From: Streptomyces venezuelae
Lineage (GTDB): Bacteria; Actinomycetota; Actinomycetes; Streptomycetales; Streptomycetaceae
DNA length: 64,000 nucleotides
Assembly (NCBI RefSeq): GCF_008642275.1
Contig: NZ_CP029189.1
Location: 6,058,001-6,122,000 of the forward strand
Direction: 5' to 3'
In this document: positions 40,294 through 48,602 of the stretch, in pieces
How the letters are laid out: each line of letters starts with the position of its first letter
How positions within the stretch are numbered: position 1 is the stretch's first letter
Translations under genes and position numbers: made by a program
Notes under the pieces: generated by a model
What the model was told of the DNA's origin: nothing
Databases searched by the model: none
What the model saw: only the letters and a program-made list of their open reading frames with translations

Positions 40294-41349
40294 ATGGCCA
40301 CTGCGACTAAGGATCCGGTCGAGGACCCGCTGATCCACATCCTCTGGATCAACGCGGGTCTGAGCTGCGACGGCGACTCCGTTTCCCTGACGGCGGCGAT
40401 GCAGCCGAGCATCGAGGAGATCGTGACCGGCGTGCTGCCCGGTCTGCCGAAGATCGCCGTGCACTGGCCGCTGATCGACTTCGAGTGCGGCCCGGTCGGC
40501 GGCGCCGACACGTTCATCGAGTGGTTCTTCAAGGGCGAGCGGGGCGAGATCGATCCGTTCGTCCTGGTGGTCGAGGGATCGATCCCGAACGAGAAGATCA
40601 AGCCCGAGGGCTACTGGTGCGGTTTCGGCGACGACCCCGCGACCGGTCAGCCCATCACCACCAGCGAGTGGATCGACCGGCTGGCCCCCAAGGCCCTCGC
40701 CGTCGTCGCCATCGGCACCTGCGCCACCTACGGCGGCATCCACGCCATGGAGGGCAACCCGACGGGCGCCATGGGCGTGCCCGACTACCTGGGCTGGGAC
40801 TGGACCTCGAAGGCCGGCATCCCGATCGTGTGCGTCCCGGGCTGTCCGATCCAGCCGGACAACTTCTCGGAGACCCTGACCTACCTGCTCTACCAGGCCG
40901 CCGGCTCCGCCCCGATGATCCCCCTCGACGACAAGCTCCGCCCGACCTGGCTCTTCGGGGCCACCGTCCACGAGGGCTGCGACCGGGCCGGCTACTACGA
41001 GCAGGGCCAGTTCGCCGAGACGTACGACTCCCCGCAGTGCCTGGTCAAACTCGGCTGCTGGGGCCCCGTCGTCAAGTGCAACGTGCCCAAGCGCGGCTGG
41101 ATGAACGGCATCGGCGGCTGCCCGAACGTAGGCGGCATCTGCATCGCCTGCACGATGCCCGGCTTCCCCGACAAGTTCATGCCCTTCATGGACGAACCCC
41201 CCGGCGCCAAGGTCTCGACCAAGGCGAGCGGCGCGTACGGCGCACTGATCCGCCGGCTCCGGTCGGTCACCGCCCACACCGTGGACGAGGAACCGAGGTG
41301 GAGGCAGACCGGCCGCGCCCTGACCACGGGCTACCGCCCGCCCTGGTGA
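40294..41349 (+). CDS. hhyS: [NiFe] hydrogenase small subunit, group 1h
   Basis: A 351-residue iron-sulfur subunit that passes electrons from the active site outward. There is no Tat signal peptide, so unlike periplasmic uptake enzymes it stays in the cytoplasm. The proximal-cluster motif reads SCDGDS: Cys25 is followed by Asp28 where other hydrogenases have the second Cys. This matches the three-Cys one-Asp proximal cluster reported for the actinobacterial-type enzyme of Ralstonia. Other ligands are in GTCATYGG, CVPGCP, VHEGCDRAG, LVKLGCWGP and GGCPNVGGICIACTMPGFPDKF (landmark GICIACTMPGFPD). It lies 74 bases before hhyL. ATG 40294 is preceded by GAGGAG. Confidence 0.93.
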   Translation: MATATKDPVEDPLIHILWINAGLSCDGDSVSLTAAMQPSIEEIVTGVLPGLPKIAVHWPLIDFECGPVGGADTFIEWFFKGERGEIDPFVLVVEGSIPNEKIKPEGYWCGFGDDPATGQPITTSEWIDRLAPKALAVVAIGTCATYGGIHAMEGNPTGAMGVPDYLGWDWTSKAGIPIVCVPGCPIQPDNFSETLTYLLYQAAGSAPMIPLDDKLRPTWLFGATVHEGCDRAGYYEQGQFAETYDSPQCLVKLGCWGPVVKCNVPKRGWMNGIGGCPNVGGICIACTMPGFPDKFMPFMDEPPGAKVSTKASGAYGALIRRLRSVTAHTVDEEPRWRQTGRALTTGYRPPW

Positions 41350-41423
41350 CGGTCCCCGGGATCCCACGGAAGCACCCCCCCCAAACTCCAGCCCCGCACC
41401 GAAGAAGGGTCACGGCAGAAACG

Positions 41424-43208
41424 ATGACACCGCAGACGAAGGCAGCCGCGGACGGCAGCGGCCTGGTGGAGATGGCCTGGGATCCGATCACCCGGATCGT
41501 GGGCAGCCTCGGCATCCACACGAAGATCGACTTCAAGCAGAAGCGGGTCGCGGAGTGCTACAGCACCTCGTCGGTCTTCCGCGGGTACAGCGTCTTCATG
41601 CGCGGCAAGGACCCCCGCGACGCGCACTTCATCACCAGCCGCATCTGCGGCATCTGCGGTGACAACCACGCCACCTGCTCGGTGTACGCGCAGAACATGG
41701 CCTACGGGGTGAAGCCGCCCCACCTGGCCGAGTGGATCATCAACCTGGGCGAGTCCGCGGAGTACATGTTCGACCACAACATCTTCCAGGAGAACCTGGT
41801 CGGGGTCGACTACTGCGAGAAGATGGTCCGCGAGACCAACCCGGGCGTCCTGGAGCTCGCCGAGCGCACCCCCGCCCCGCACGCCGGCGAGCACGGCTAC
41901 AAGACCATCGCCGACATCATGCGCTCCCTCAACCCCATCGAGGGCGAGTTCTACCGCGAGGCGCTCCAGGTCTCCCGCTACACGCGCGAGATGTTCTGCC
42001 TGATGGAGGGCCGCCACGTGCACCCCTCCACCCTCTACCCGGGCGGCGTCGGCACCATCGCCTCGGTCCAGCTCTTCACGGACTACATGAGCCGCCTCAT
42101 GCGGTACTGCGAGTTCATGAAGAAGGTCGTCCCGCTCCACGACGACCTGTTCGACTTCTTCTACGAGGCCCTGCCCGGCTACGAGGAGGTCGGCCGCCGG
42201 CGCGTCCTCCTCGGCTGCTGGGGCGCCCTCAACGACCCCGAGTACTGCGACTTCACGTACGCCAACATGACCGACTGGGGACGGAAGATGTTCGTCACCC
42301 CGGGCGTGGTGGTGGACGGCAAGCTGGTCACCAACGACCTCACCGAGATCAACCTCGGCATCCGCATCCTGCTCGGCAGTTCGTACTACGACGACTGGCA
42401 GGGCCAGGAGCAGTTCGTCACCCACGACCCGCTCGGCAACCCGGTCGACCCGCGCCACCCGTGGAACCAGCACACCATCCCGGCCCCGCAGAAGCGCAAC
42501 TTCGACGACAAGTACAGCTGGGTCATGTCCCCGCGCTGGTTCGACGGCAAGGACCACCTGGCCCTGGACACCGGCGGCGGCCCCATCGCCCGCCTGTGGT
42601 CCACCGCCCTGTCGGGCCTGGTCCACACCGACTACGTGCAGGCCACCGGCAACAGCGTCGTGATCACCCTGCCGCGCACCATGACCAAGCCCGAGACCCG
42701 CTTCGAGTGGAAGATCCCGAAGTGGAGCAACGCGCTCGAACGCAACCGCGCGCGCACCTACTTCCAGGCCTACGCGGCCGCCATCGCCCTGCACTGCGCC
42801 GAGAAGGGCCTCGCCGAGGTCCGTGCCGGGCGCACCCAGACCTGGGAGAAGTTCGAGGTCCCGGACGAGGGCCTCGGGGTCGGCTTCACCGAGGCCGTGC
42901 GCGGCGTGCTCTCGCACCACATGGTGATCCGCGACGGGAAGATCGCCAACTACCACCCGTACCCGCCGACCCCGTGGAACGCCAGCACCCGCGACACCTT
43001 CGGCACCCCCGGCCCCTACGAGGACGCGGTGCAGAACACCCCGATCTTCGAGGAGAACACCCCGGAGAACTTCAAGGGCATCGACATCATGCGCGCGGTC
43101 CGCAGCTTCGACCCGTGTCTGCCCTGCGGCGTCCACATGTACGTCGGTGGCGGCAAGACGGTCAAGACCATGCACGTGCCCACCGGTCTGAGCGGACTGG
43201 GCGGATGA
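41424..43208 (+). CDS. hhyL: [NiFe] hydrogenase large subunit, group 1h
   Basis: A 594-residue catalytic subunit that oxidises H2. The N-terminal Ni ligand motif RICGICG contains Cys75 and Cys78; the C-terminal motif DPCLPCGVH contains Cys565, Cys568 and the conserved His571. The 23 residues after His571 form the C-terminal extension that is cleaved by the maturation protease once nickel is inserted; the protease gene is at 46525. The strand before the first motif (ITRIVGSLGIH) is as in the group. Together with HhyS it is a high-affinity, oxygen-tolerant group 1h (formerly group 5) enzyme known to consume atmospheric H2 in streptomycete spores. The next gene overlaps by 4 bases. Confidence 0.94.
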   Translation: MTPQTKAAADGSGLVEMAWDPITRIVGSLGIHTKIDFKQKRVAECYSTSSVFRGYSVFMRGKDPRDAHFITSRICGICGDNHATCSVYAQNMAYGVKPPHLAEWIINLGESAEYMFDHNIFQENLVGVDYCEKMVRETNPGVLELAERTPAPHAGEHGYKTIADIMRSLNPIEGEFYREALQVSRYTREMFCLMEGRHVHPSTLYPGGVGTIASVQLFTDYMSRLMRYCEFMKKVVPLHDDLFDFFYEALPGYEEVGRRRVLLGCWGALNDPEYCDFTYANMTDWGRKMFVTPGVVVDGKLVTNDLTEINLGIRILLGSSYYDDWQGQEQFVTHDPLGNPVDPRHPWNQHTIPAPQKRNFDDKYSWVMSPRWFDGKDHLALDTGGGPIARLWSTALSGLVHTDYVQATGNSVVITLPRTMTKPETRFEWKIPKWSNALERNRARTYFQAYAAAIALHCAEKGLAEVRAGRTQTWEKFEVPDEGLGVGFTEAVRGVLSHHMVIRDGKIANYHPYPPTPWNASTRDTFGTPGPYEDAVQNTPIFEENTPENFKGIDIMRAVRSFDPCLPCGVHMYVGGGKTVKTMHVPTGLSGLGG

Positions 43209-43738
43209 GGGCCGCGATCGACGGGCCCCAGGCGGGGCGCCGCGTCGAGGAGGTCCTCGACCGGCTCGCCGCCACCGGCGACCGGGCGGCGTGCGAGGCG
43301 GCGGAGGAACTGGTGCGCGTCCTCATGGACTTCTACGGCGCCGGGCTCGCCCGGATCGTCGAGAAGGTCGGGGACGGCCCGCTCGCGCCGGTCTACGGCG
43401 ACGAACTCGTGGCGAGCCTGCTCTCCCTGCACGGCCTGCACCCCGAGGACGTGCCCACCCGCATCGCCCGCGCCCTGGCCGCCCACGGCGAACCGATGGA
43501 GGTACTCGGCTTCGACGCCGGCACCGGCGTCCTGCGGCTGCGCCCGGCCGCCGCCTCCACCGGCTGCGGCTGCGGGTCGGGTTCCGGCGGCCGCGCCGAC
43601 GCCGGACGGACGCTGGAGGACACCCTGACCTGCTTCGCCCCCGAGGTGACGAGCGTGGAGCGGGAGCCGGCCGCGGCCCCCGCCCCCGCCCTGCTGCAGA
43701 TCGGCACCCGGCCCCCGAGCCCGGCGCGGGTGCCGTGA
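43205..43738 (+). CDS. NifU-like protein of hydrogenase operon
   Basis: A 177-residue protein with a region related to the C-terminal NifU domain (VLMDFYGAGLARIVEK and LVASLLSLHGLHPEDV), followed by a Cys-Gly-rich turn STGCGCGSGSGG (three Cys region around residue 120) and LEDTLTCFAPEVTSVE. NifU-type domains deliver or hold Fe-S clusters. The spacing of the Cys differs from canonical NifU CxxC, so cluster binding is plausible but unproven. It overlaps hhyL by 4 bases and the next gene by 4 bases, so it is made in step with the enzyme subunits. I infer a role in assembling or repairing the Asp-ligated cluster. Confidence 0.75.
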   Translation: MRAAIDGPQAGRRVEEVLDRLAATGDRAACEAAEELVRVLMDFYGAGLARIVEKVGDGPLAPVYGDELVASLLSLHGLHPEDVPTRIARALAAHGEPMEVLGFDAGTGVLRLRPAAASTGCGCGSGSGGRADAGRTLEDTLTCFAPEVTSVEREPAAAPAPALLQIGTRPPSPARVP

Positions 43739-44406
43739 GCGGGCCCGGTCTCCTCCACGACGGCCCGCGCGCCCCGCGCGGGCTGCGCCGGTTCGCGGGC
43801 CCGCGCCCGCCCCGCCCCGAGACCTGCGAGTTGTGCGGGGCCGCCGTGCGCCCCGACGGCCACCGCCACCTGGTGCAGACCGAACAGCGCGCCCTGCTCT
43901 GCGCCTGCACCGCCTGCGCCCTGCTGTTCGACCGGCCGGGCGCGGCCACCGGCCGGCTGCGGGCCGTACCGGACCGCTACCTCACCGACCCCGCCCACCG
44001 CCTCGACGACGGTGCCTGGGAACACCTCCAGATCCCGGTCGGCGTCGCGTTCTTCTTCCGCAACGCCGCCCTCGACCGGCTGGTCGCCCTCTACCCGAGC
44101 CCGGCCGGAGCCACCGAGAGCGAACTCGACCCCGAGACCTGGCAGACCGTACTCGGCGGCGGCCGGCTGGCCGCGCTCCTGGAACCCGACGTCGAAGCGC
44201 TGCTGCTGCGCCGCTCGGAGGGCCGAACCGACTGCCACCTGGTGCCGATCGACATCTGCTACGAACTGGTGGGGCGGATGCGGCTGCTGTGGCAGGGCTT
44301 CGACGGCGGTGCGGAGGCCCGGGCCGCCCTGGACGCCTTCTTCGCGCAGGTGGAACGACGGGCCAGGGCCCTGCCCGGCACGGCCGACGAGGACGGGATC
44401 CGATGA
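43735..44406 (+). CDS. DUF5947-family protein of hydrogenase operon
   Basis: A 223-residue protein of unknown function conserved in group 1h hydrogenase operons. The N-terminus has two Cys pairs, CELCGAAV and LLCACTACALLFD, which look like a zinc ribbon or Fe-S/rubredoxin-like knuckle. The rest is a conserved alpha/beta domain with LQIPVGVAFFFRNAALDRLVALYPSPAG (landmark VGVAFFFRN) and a C-terminal CYELVGRMRLLWQGFDGG. It overlaps both neighbours by 4 bases. Possible roles include electron transfer, cluster delivery or chaperoning of the subunits. The sequence does not decide between these. Confidence 0.7.
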   Translation: MSGPGLLHDGPRAPRGLRRFAGPRPPRPETCELCGAAVRPDGHRHLVQTEQRALLCACTACALLFDRPGAATGRLRAVPDRYLTDPAHRLDDGAWEHLQIPVGVAFFFRNAALDRLVALYPSPAGATESELDPETWQTVLGGGRLAALLEPDVEALLLRRSEGRTDCHLVPIDICYELVGRMRLLWQGFDGGAEARAALDAFFAQVERRARALPGTADEDGIR

Positions 44407-45107
44407 CGGAATTCGCCTTCACCTGCACCGGGGTCCGCGCCGACCCGTACGCCGCCGGCCCCACCCTCGTCTTCCGGCTGCGGATCACCGCGGCCGGGGA
44501 CGCCCGGGTGCACGCCATCGCCCTGCGCTGCCAGATCCGCATCGAACCGGCGCGGCGCGGCTACGGCCCCGCCGAGGCCGAGGGGCTCGTGGACCTGTTC
44601 GGCGAGCGCTCCCGCTGGGGCAACACCCTCCAGCCCGTGCAGTTCGCCCAGGTCTCCGTCATGATCCCGAGCTTCACCGGGGAAACCGAGACCGACCTCG
44701 TCGTGCCCTGCACCTACGACATGGACATCGCCGCCACCCGGTACTTCGAAGCCCTGGCGGAGGGCGAGGTGCCGCTGCTGATGCTGTTCTCCGGCACCGC
44801 CTTCACCGGTGACGCCGGCTTCCGCGTCGAACCGGTGCCCTGGGACCGCGAAGCCGCGTACCGGATGCCCGTGGCCGTGTGGCGCGAGATGATCGAGCAG
44901 CACTTCCCCGGCTGCGGCTGGCTGCGGCTGCCCCGCGACACCATGGACGAGCTGCTCGCCTTCCGCTCCCGCCACGCCCTCGCCTCGTGGGAGGCGACCG
45001 TACGGGCCCTGCTCGACGCCGCCGGCCCGCCGCGCCCGCAGGACCCCCCGGGTCCCGTCCGGCTGGGCGCGATCCTGCCGCGCCTCACCGAGGGGGCGGC
45101 CCCGTGA
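44403..45107 (+). CDS. DUF6084-family protein of hydrogenase operon
   Basis: A 234-residue soluble protein. It is beta-rich in the first 150 residues (TLVFRLRITAAG, AIALRCQIRIEPARRGY, VVPCTYDMDIAATRYF), then helical. Conserved landmarks are WGNTLQPVQFA and VWREMIEQHFPGCGWLRL. I recognise it as the uncharacterised DUF6084 group found in actinobacterial hydrogenase clusters. No catalytic motif or cofactor site is evident. It is coupled on both sides by 4-base overlaps (ATGA and GTGA), so stoichiometric co-production with the hydrogenase is likely. Function unknown. Confidence 0.68.
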   Translation: MTEFAFTCTGVRADPYAAGPTLVFRLRITAAGDARVHAIALRCQIRIEPARRGYGPAEAEGLVDLFGERSRWGNTLQPVQFAQVSVMIPSFTGETETDLVVPCTYDMDIAATRYFEALAEGEVPLLMLFSGTAFTGDAGFRVEPVPWDREAAYRMPVAVWREMIEQHFPGCGWLRLPRDTMDELLAFRSRHALASWEATVRALLDAAGPPRPQDPPGPVRLGAILPRLTEGAAP

Positions 45108-46528
45108 CCACGACGACCACCACCCACTCCCGCTTCGAGACCGCCCGGCAGGTGGCCGACGCGGTCCTGCTGGAGGGGTACGTGCTCTACCCCTACCGGG
45201 CCTCCGCCGCGAAGAACCGGCTGCGCTGGCAGTTCGGCGTCCTCGTGCCCCCGGCCTGGGGCGCCGCCCACGAGGAGCACGTCTTCCAGCAGACCGAGAT
45301 CCTGATGGAACCGCGGGGCACGGCGACCCTCGCCCTGGAACTGCGGTTCCTGCACGCACAGCGGCGCACGGTCCAACAGGCCTCGGACGACGGCGGTTTC
45401 ACCGAGGTCCCGGAACTGCACCTGGCCGACCGGGTCCTCGTGCCCTGGGACGAGGGTGCCGAGGAACGGGTCGAGGTGACCGTCCCCGTCGCCGACCTGC
45501 TGGGCGAAGGCGGCGTCACCTTCCCCTTCCGGCGTCCAGCCCGCGTCGACCCCGAGCCCGTCCTCGACACGGACGGGCGTACGGTGGGCCGCCTGGTCCG
45601 CCGGACCGGGGAGATCGAGGGGGTGCTGCGGCTGCACGCCACCGAACTGCCCGGCGCCTACCGCGTGTTCAGGCTCCGGGCAGTGGTGGAGAACACCAGC
45701 CCGTGGACACCGCCGCCCGGGACCGGACCCGCCGGCCGCGAGGCCGCCCTGCCCCACTCGCTGGTCGCCGCCCACCTGCTGCTGGGCCTGGACAGCGGAT
45801 CGTTCCTGTCCATGACCGACCCGCCCGAATGGGCCAGGCAGGCGGTGGCCGCCTGCGAGAACCGCCACACCTGGCCGGTGCTCGCGGGCGAACCCGGCCG
45901 CGCCGACGTCGTCCTGTCCTCCCCGATCATCCTGGAGGACCACCCGGCCATCGCCCCCGAGAGCGCGGGCGCCATGTACGACGCCCTGGAGATCGACGAG
46001 ATCCTCGCCCTGCGCACGGCCGCCCTGACCGAACAGGAGAAGCGGGAGGCGCGCGGCACGGACCCCCGGGCCGCCGCCGTGATCGACCTCGCCGACTCCA
46101 TGCCCCCCGAGGTGCTCGAACGGCTGCACGGCGCGGTACGCGCCCTGCGCGAGGTCACCGGCCCCGAGCAGCCGCCGCTCCTCGCCGAACTCCCTTCCGA
46201 GGAGGCGGTGTTCCGGCCCGACACTCCCTGGTGGGACCCGGCCCGCGCGGACACCGCCGACCCGGCCCGCGACCGGATCACCGTCGACGGCGCCCCGGTG
46301 GGCCCCGGCAGCCGCGTCCGGCTGCGCCCGGGACTGCGCCGCACCGACGCCCAGGACCTGTTCCTCCAGGGCCGCACCGCGCTGGTCGAGGCGGTGCTGC
46401 ACGACGTCGACGGGGGAGTGCACCTCGCCGTCACCGTGGAGGACGACCCGGGCGCGGACATCCGGCGGGAACAGGGCAGGTTCCTCTACTTCCAGCCCGA
46501 CGAGGTCACCCCCCTGGAGGACGCGTGA
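45104..46528 (+). CDS. uncharacterised conserved protein of hydrogenase operon, 474 aa
   Basis: A 474-residue cytoplasmic protein without membrane helices. Landmarks are ADAVLLEGYVLYPYRASAAKNRLRWQFGVL (short form LLEGYVLYPYR), WSEQTEILMEP-like VFQQTEILMEP, ALPHSLVAAHLLLGLDSGSFLS (short form PHSLVAAHLLL) and ILEDHPAIAPES. The C-terminal 70 residues look like a small beta-barrel (GSRVRLRPGLRRTDAQDLFL and HLAVTVEDDPGAD). It is large, conserved in position between hhyL and the protease gene, and shares 4-base overlaps on both sides. I cannot assign a function. A scaffold or electron-acceptor adaptor is possible, because the cluster lacks a recognisable redox partner. Confidence 0.65.
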   Translation: MTTTTTTHSRFETARQVADAVLLEGYVLYPYRASAAKNRLRWQFGVLVPPAWGAAHEEHVFQQTEILMEPRGTATLALELRFLHAQRRTVQQASDDGGFTEVPELHLADRVLVPWDEGAEERVEVTVPVADLLGEGGVTFPFRRPARVDPEPVLDTDGRTVGRLVRRTGEIEGVLRLHATELPGAYRVFRLRAVVENTSPWTPPPGTGPAGREAALPHSLVAAHLLLGLDSGSFLSMTDPPEWARQAVAACENRHTWPVLAGEPGRADVVLSSPIILEDHPAIAPESAGAMYDALEIDEILALRTAALTEQEKREARGTDPRAAAVIDLADSMPPEVLERLHGAVRALREVTGPEQPPLLAELPSEEAVFRPDTPWWDPARADTADPARDRITVDGAPVGPGSRVRLRPGLRRTDAQDLFLQGRTALVEAVLHDVDGGVHLAVTVEDDPGADIRREQGRFLYFQPDEVTPLEDA

Positions 46529-47091
46529 ACGGCCGGGTCCTGGTCGCGGGCATCGGCAACGTCTTCCTCGGTGACGACGGCTTCGGCGTCGAGACCGTGC
46601 GGGCACTGGCCGAGCACCCCCTGCCCGACGGGGTCGAGGTGGTGGACTTCGGCGTACGCGGCGTCCACCTGGCCTACCAGCTGCTCGACGGCTACGACAC
46701 GCTCGTGCTGGTCGACGCCACCGCACGCGGCGGCGCGCCGGGCACGCTGTACCTCATCGAGGTCGACGGCGGCGCGGGCACGGGCACGGGCGCGGGCCCG
46801 GCCGGCGCCGGGGAACCGCCGCCGCCCGCCCTCGACGGCCACCAGATGTCCCCCGACACCGTCCTCGCCCTGCTGGACACCCTGTGCGCCGGGACGGGTG
46901 CCACCCCGCCCCGGCGCACCCTCGTCCTCGGCTGCGAACCGGCCGCCGTCGAGGAGGGCATCGGACTGAGCGCACCCGTGACCGCCGCAGTACCCGAGGC
47001 CGTACGCACGGCCCTGGACCTGATCCACGGCCGGCCGCACGACGCAACCGACCGGCCTCGCCCGGAACCGTCCGGCCTCGCCGCGAACTGA
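46525..47091 (+). CDS. hydrogenase maturation protease (HyaD/HoxW type)
   Basis: A 188-residue endopeptidase that removes the C-terminal extension of the large subunit after nickel insertion. The family start is VLVAGIGNVFLGDDGFGVE with the Ni-sensing Glu/Asp pair (GDDGFG), followed by VVDFGVRGVHLAYQL, LVLVDATARGG and the conserved His in LDGHQMSPDTVLALL. A Gly/Thr/Ala/Pro-rich insert of about 25 residues, encoded by simple GC repeats, lies before that His and is unusual. HhyL has the substrate extension. GTG 46525 overlaps the previous stop by 4 bases. An AGGAG ribosome binding site for the next tiny gene overlaps the end. Confidence 0.88.
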   Translation: MNGRVLVAGIGNVFLGDDGFGVETVRALAEHPLPDGVEVVDFGVRGVHLAYQLLDGYDTLVLVDATARGGAPGTLYLIEVDGGAGTGTGAGPAGAGEPPPPALDGHQMSPDTVLALLDTLCAGTGATPPRRTLVLGCEPAAVEEGIGLSAPVTAAVPEAVRTALDLIHGRPHDATDRPRPEPSGLAAN

Positions 47092-47101
47092 GGAGAACCC
47101 C

Positions 47102-47206
47102 ATGAAGAAGGCCGTCATCGGCGGGGCCGCGATCGCCGCCATCACCGCCGTCCTGCTGCAGTTCGTCCCCGACATCCGCCGCTACCTGCGCATGCGCCGG
47201 ATGTGA
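47102..47206 (+). CDS. DUF6893-type 34-residue membrane peptide
   Basis: A very short gene: ATG 47102 to TGA 47206, preceded by AGGAG at ideal spacing. The product has a hydrophobic helix (KKAVIGGAAIAAITAVLLQF) followed by a basic end (RRYLRMRRM), which suggests a peptide that spans or lies on the membrane with a cytoplasmic positive tail. It resembles the DUF6893 small proteins annotated in actinomycetes. Its position between the protease and hypA implies a role with the hydrogenase, perhaps membrane tethering. That is inference. Confidence 0.7.
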   Translation: MKKAVIGGAAIAAITAVLLQFVPDIRRYLRMRRM

Positions 47207-47344
47207 CACCGGCGCGGGCGCCGCCGTGGACGCGGGTGCGGACACGGGCGCCCGAATGGCGTACGGGGCGCGGCGCGCACCGGCGTGCCCGCCCGCACGG
47301 ACCCCGTCCCGCCGGTTCAATGAGCCCCGGCAGGACGGAGTCCG

Positions 47345-47740
47345 ATGCACGAGATGTCGATCGCCATGGCCGTCGTGGGCCAGGTGGAAGAGGCGGCCCG
47401 GGCGGGCGGCGCACAAGCCGTCACCTCCGTACGGCTGCGGGTCGGTGAGCTGGCCGGGGTGGTCCCCGACGCGCTGGCCTTCTGTTTCGGACTGGCCTGC
47501 GCCGGAACGGTCCTCGAAGGCGCGGAACTCGTCACGGAGTCCGTGCCGGGCCGCGCCCGCTGCGGCTCCTGCCCCGGCAGCTGGGCGGTGGGCATGCCCC
47601 CCGAACTGTGCTGCCCCGGATGCGGCAGGGCCACCGGAGTGGAACTGCTGTCGGGCCGTGAGCTGGAGATCCTCAGCGTGCGCTGGGAGGACGGCCCCGC
47701 CGGTGCCCGTACCCGCGAACCGATTCCCGAGGAGGCCTGA
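47345..47740 (+). CDS. hypA: hydrogenase nickel-incorporation protein HypA
   Basis: A 131-residue nickel metallochaperone. The N-terminal Met-His of MHEMSIAMAVV is the nickel site. The zinc site has two Cys pairs, RCGSCPG and CCPGCGRA, with a slightly longer intervening loop than usual. It delivers Ni2+ to the large subunit together with HypB, whose gene follows after 4 bases. It has a C-terminal extension of about 20 residues. An intergenic stretch of 138 bp before it may carry a separate promoter for the hypABFCDE run, although I cannot point to one. Confidence 0.92.
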   Translation: MHEMSIAMAVVGQVEEAARAGGAQAVTSVRLRVGELAGVVPDALAFCFGLACAGTVLEGAELVTESVPGRARCGSCPGSWAVGMPPELCCPGCGRATGVELLSGRELEILSVRWEDGPAGARTREPIPEEA

Positions 47741-47744
47741 ACCC

Positions 47745-48602
47745 ATGTGCCGAGTGGTCGATCTGCGGCAGGCGGTGCTCGCCAAGAACGACGAAGCCGC
47801 CCAGGTCCTGCGCACCGAACTCACCGCCCGCGGAACGACCGTGGTCAACCTGCTCTCCAGCCCCGGCAGTGGCAAGACGGCGCTGCTGGAGCGCGAACTG
47901 CTCCTCGCGCGGCAGCGCGGCGTGCCCGTGGCCGCGCTGACGGCCGACCTGGCCACCGAGAACGACGCGCTGCGGCTGGCCCGTTCGGGCGTACCGGTCA
48001 AACAGGTCCTCACCGACGGGCTGTGCCACCTGGAGGCCGCGATGCTCGGCCGGCACCTGGACGGCTGGCTGCCCGGGGACACCCGGCTGCTCTTCGTGGA
48101 GAACGTGGGCAACCTGGTCTGCCCGGCCGGCTACGACCTGGGGGAGTCGCTGAGGGTGGTGCTCGCCTCCGTGACCGAGGGCGAGGACAAGCCGCTGAAG
48201 TACCCGACCGCCTTCGGGCTGGCCCAGCTGGTGGTGGTCACCAAGACCGACATCGCGGAAGCCGTCGAGTTCGACGAGGCCGCCTTCCGCGCCAACGTCG
48301 AGCAGGTCAATCCGGGTGTGGAGGTGGTGCTCACCTCGGCACGCGCGGGCGAGGGCCTGGGCGTCCTGCTCGACCGGGCGCTGGCCGCCGGGTCGGGGGA
48401 GGGCACGCACACACCGGTGATGGCCGGCCGGCAGCACGCGCACGGCCACGGCCACAGTCACGGTCATGACCACGACCACGACCACGACCACGAGCACGAC
48501 CACGAGCACGAGCACGAGCACGCTCACGACCACGACCACGACCACGACGAGGACCACGACCACCAGCACCCGCACCTCCACACGGTCGCGCAGACCCGCT
48601 GA
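47745..48602 (+). CDS. hypB: hydrogenase nickel-incorporation GTPase HypB with C-terminal His-rich tail
   Basis: A 285-residue SIMIBI-class GTPase. The P-loop is SSPGSGKTALLE, then come LTADLATENDALRL, the metal-site motif GLCHLEAAML and ENVGNLVCPA, and the base-specificity motif VVTKTDIAE. HypB hydrolyses GTP to drive nickel transfer with HypA. Residues 231-279 form a run in which 24 of 49 residues are His, alternating with Asp, Glu and Gly. It is encoded at 48435-48581. In HypB proteins with a nickel-storage His stretch that stretch is usually near the N-terminus, so its position here is unusual. The hypF start codon shares the last base of this stop codon. Confidence 0.93.
   Translation: MCRVVDLRQAVLAKNDEAAQVLRTELTARGTTVVNLLSSPGSGKTALLERELLLARQRGVPVAALTADLATENDALRLARSGVPVKQVLTDGLCHLEAAMLGRHLDGWLPGDTRLLFVENVGNLVCPAGYDLGESLRVVLASVTEGEDKPLKYPTAFGLAQLVVVTKTDIAEAVEFDEAAFRANVEQVNPGVEVVLTSARAGEGLGVLLDRALAAGSGEGTHTPVMAGRQHAHGHGHSHGHDHDHDHDHEHDHEHEHEHAHDHDHDHDEDHDHQHPHLHTVAQTR

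Noticed and set aside
43205..43738. NifU-like protein considered as evidence of nitrogen fixation
   Set aside because: No nif structural or cofactor genes are present. NifU-like domains are regular members of actinobacterial hydrogenase operons.
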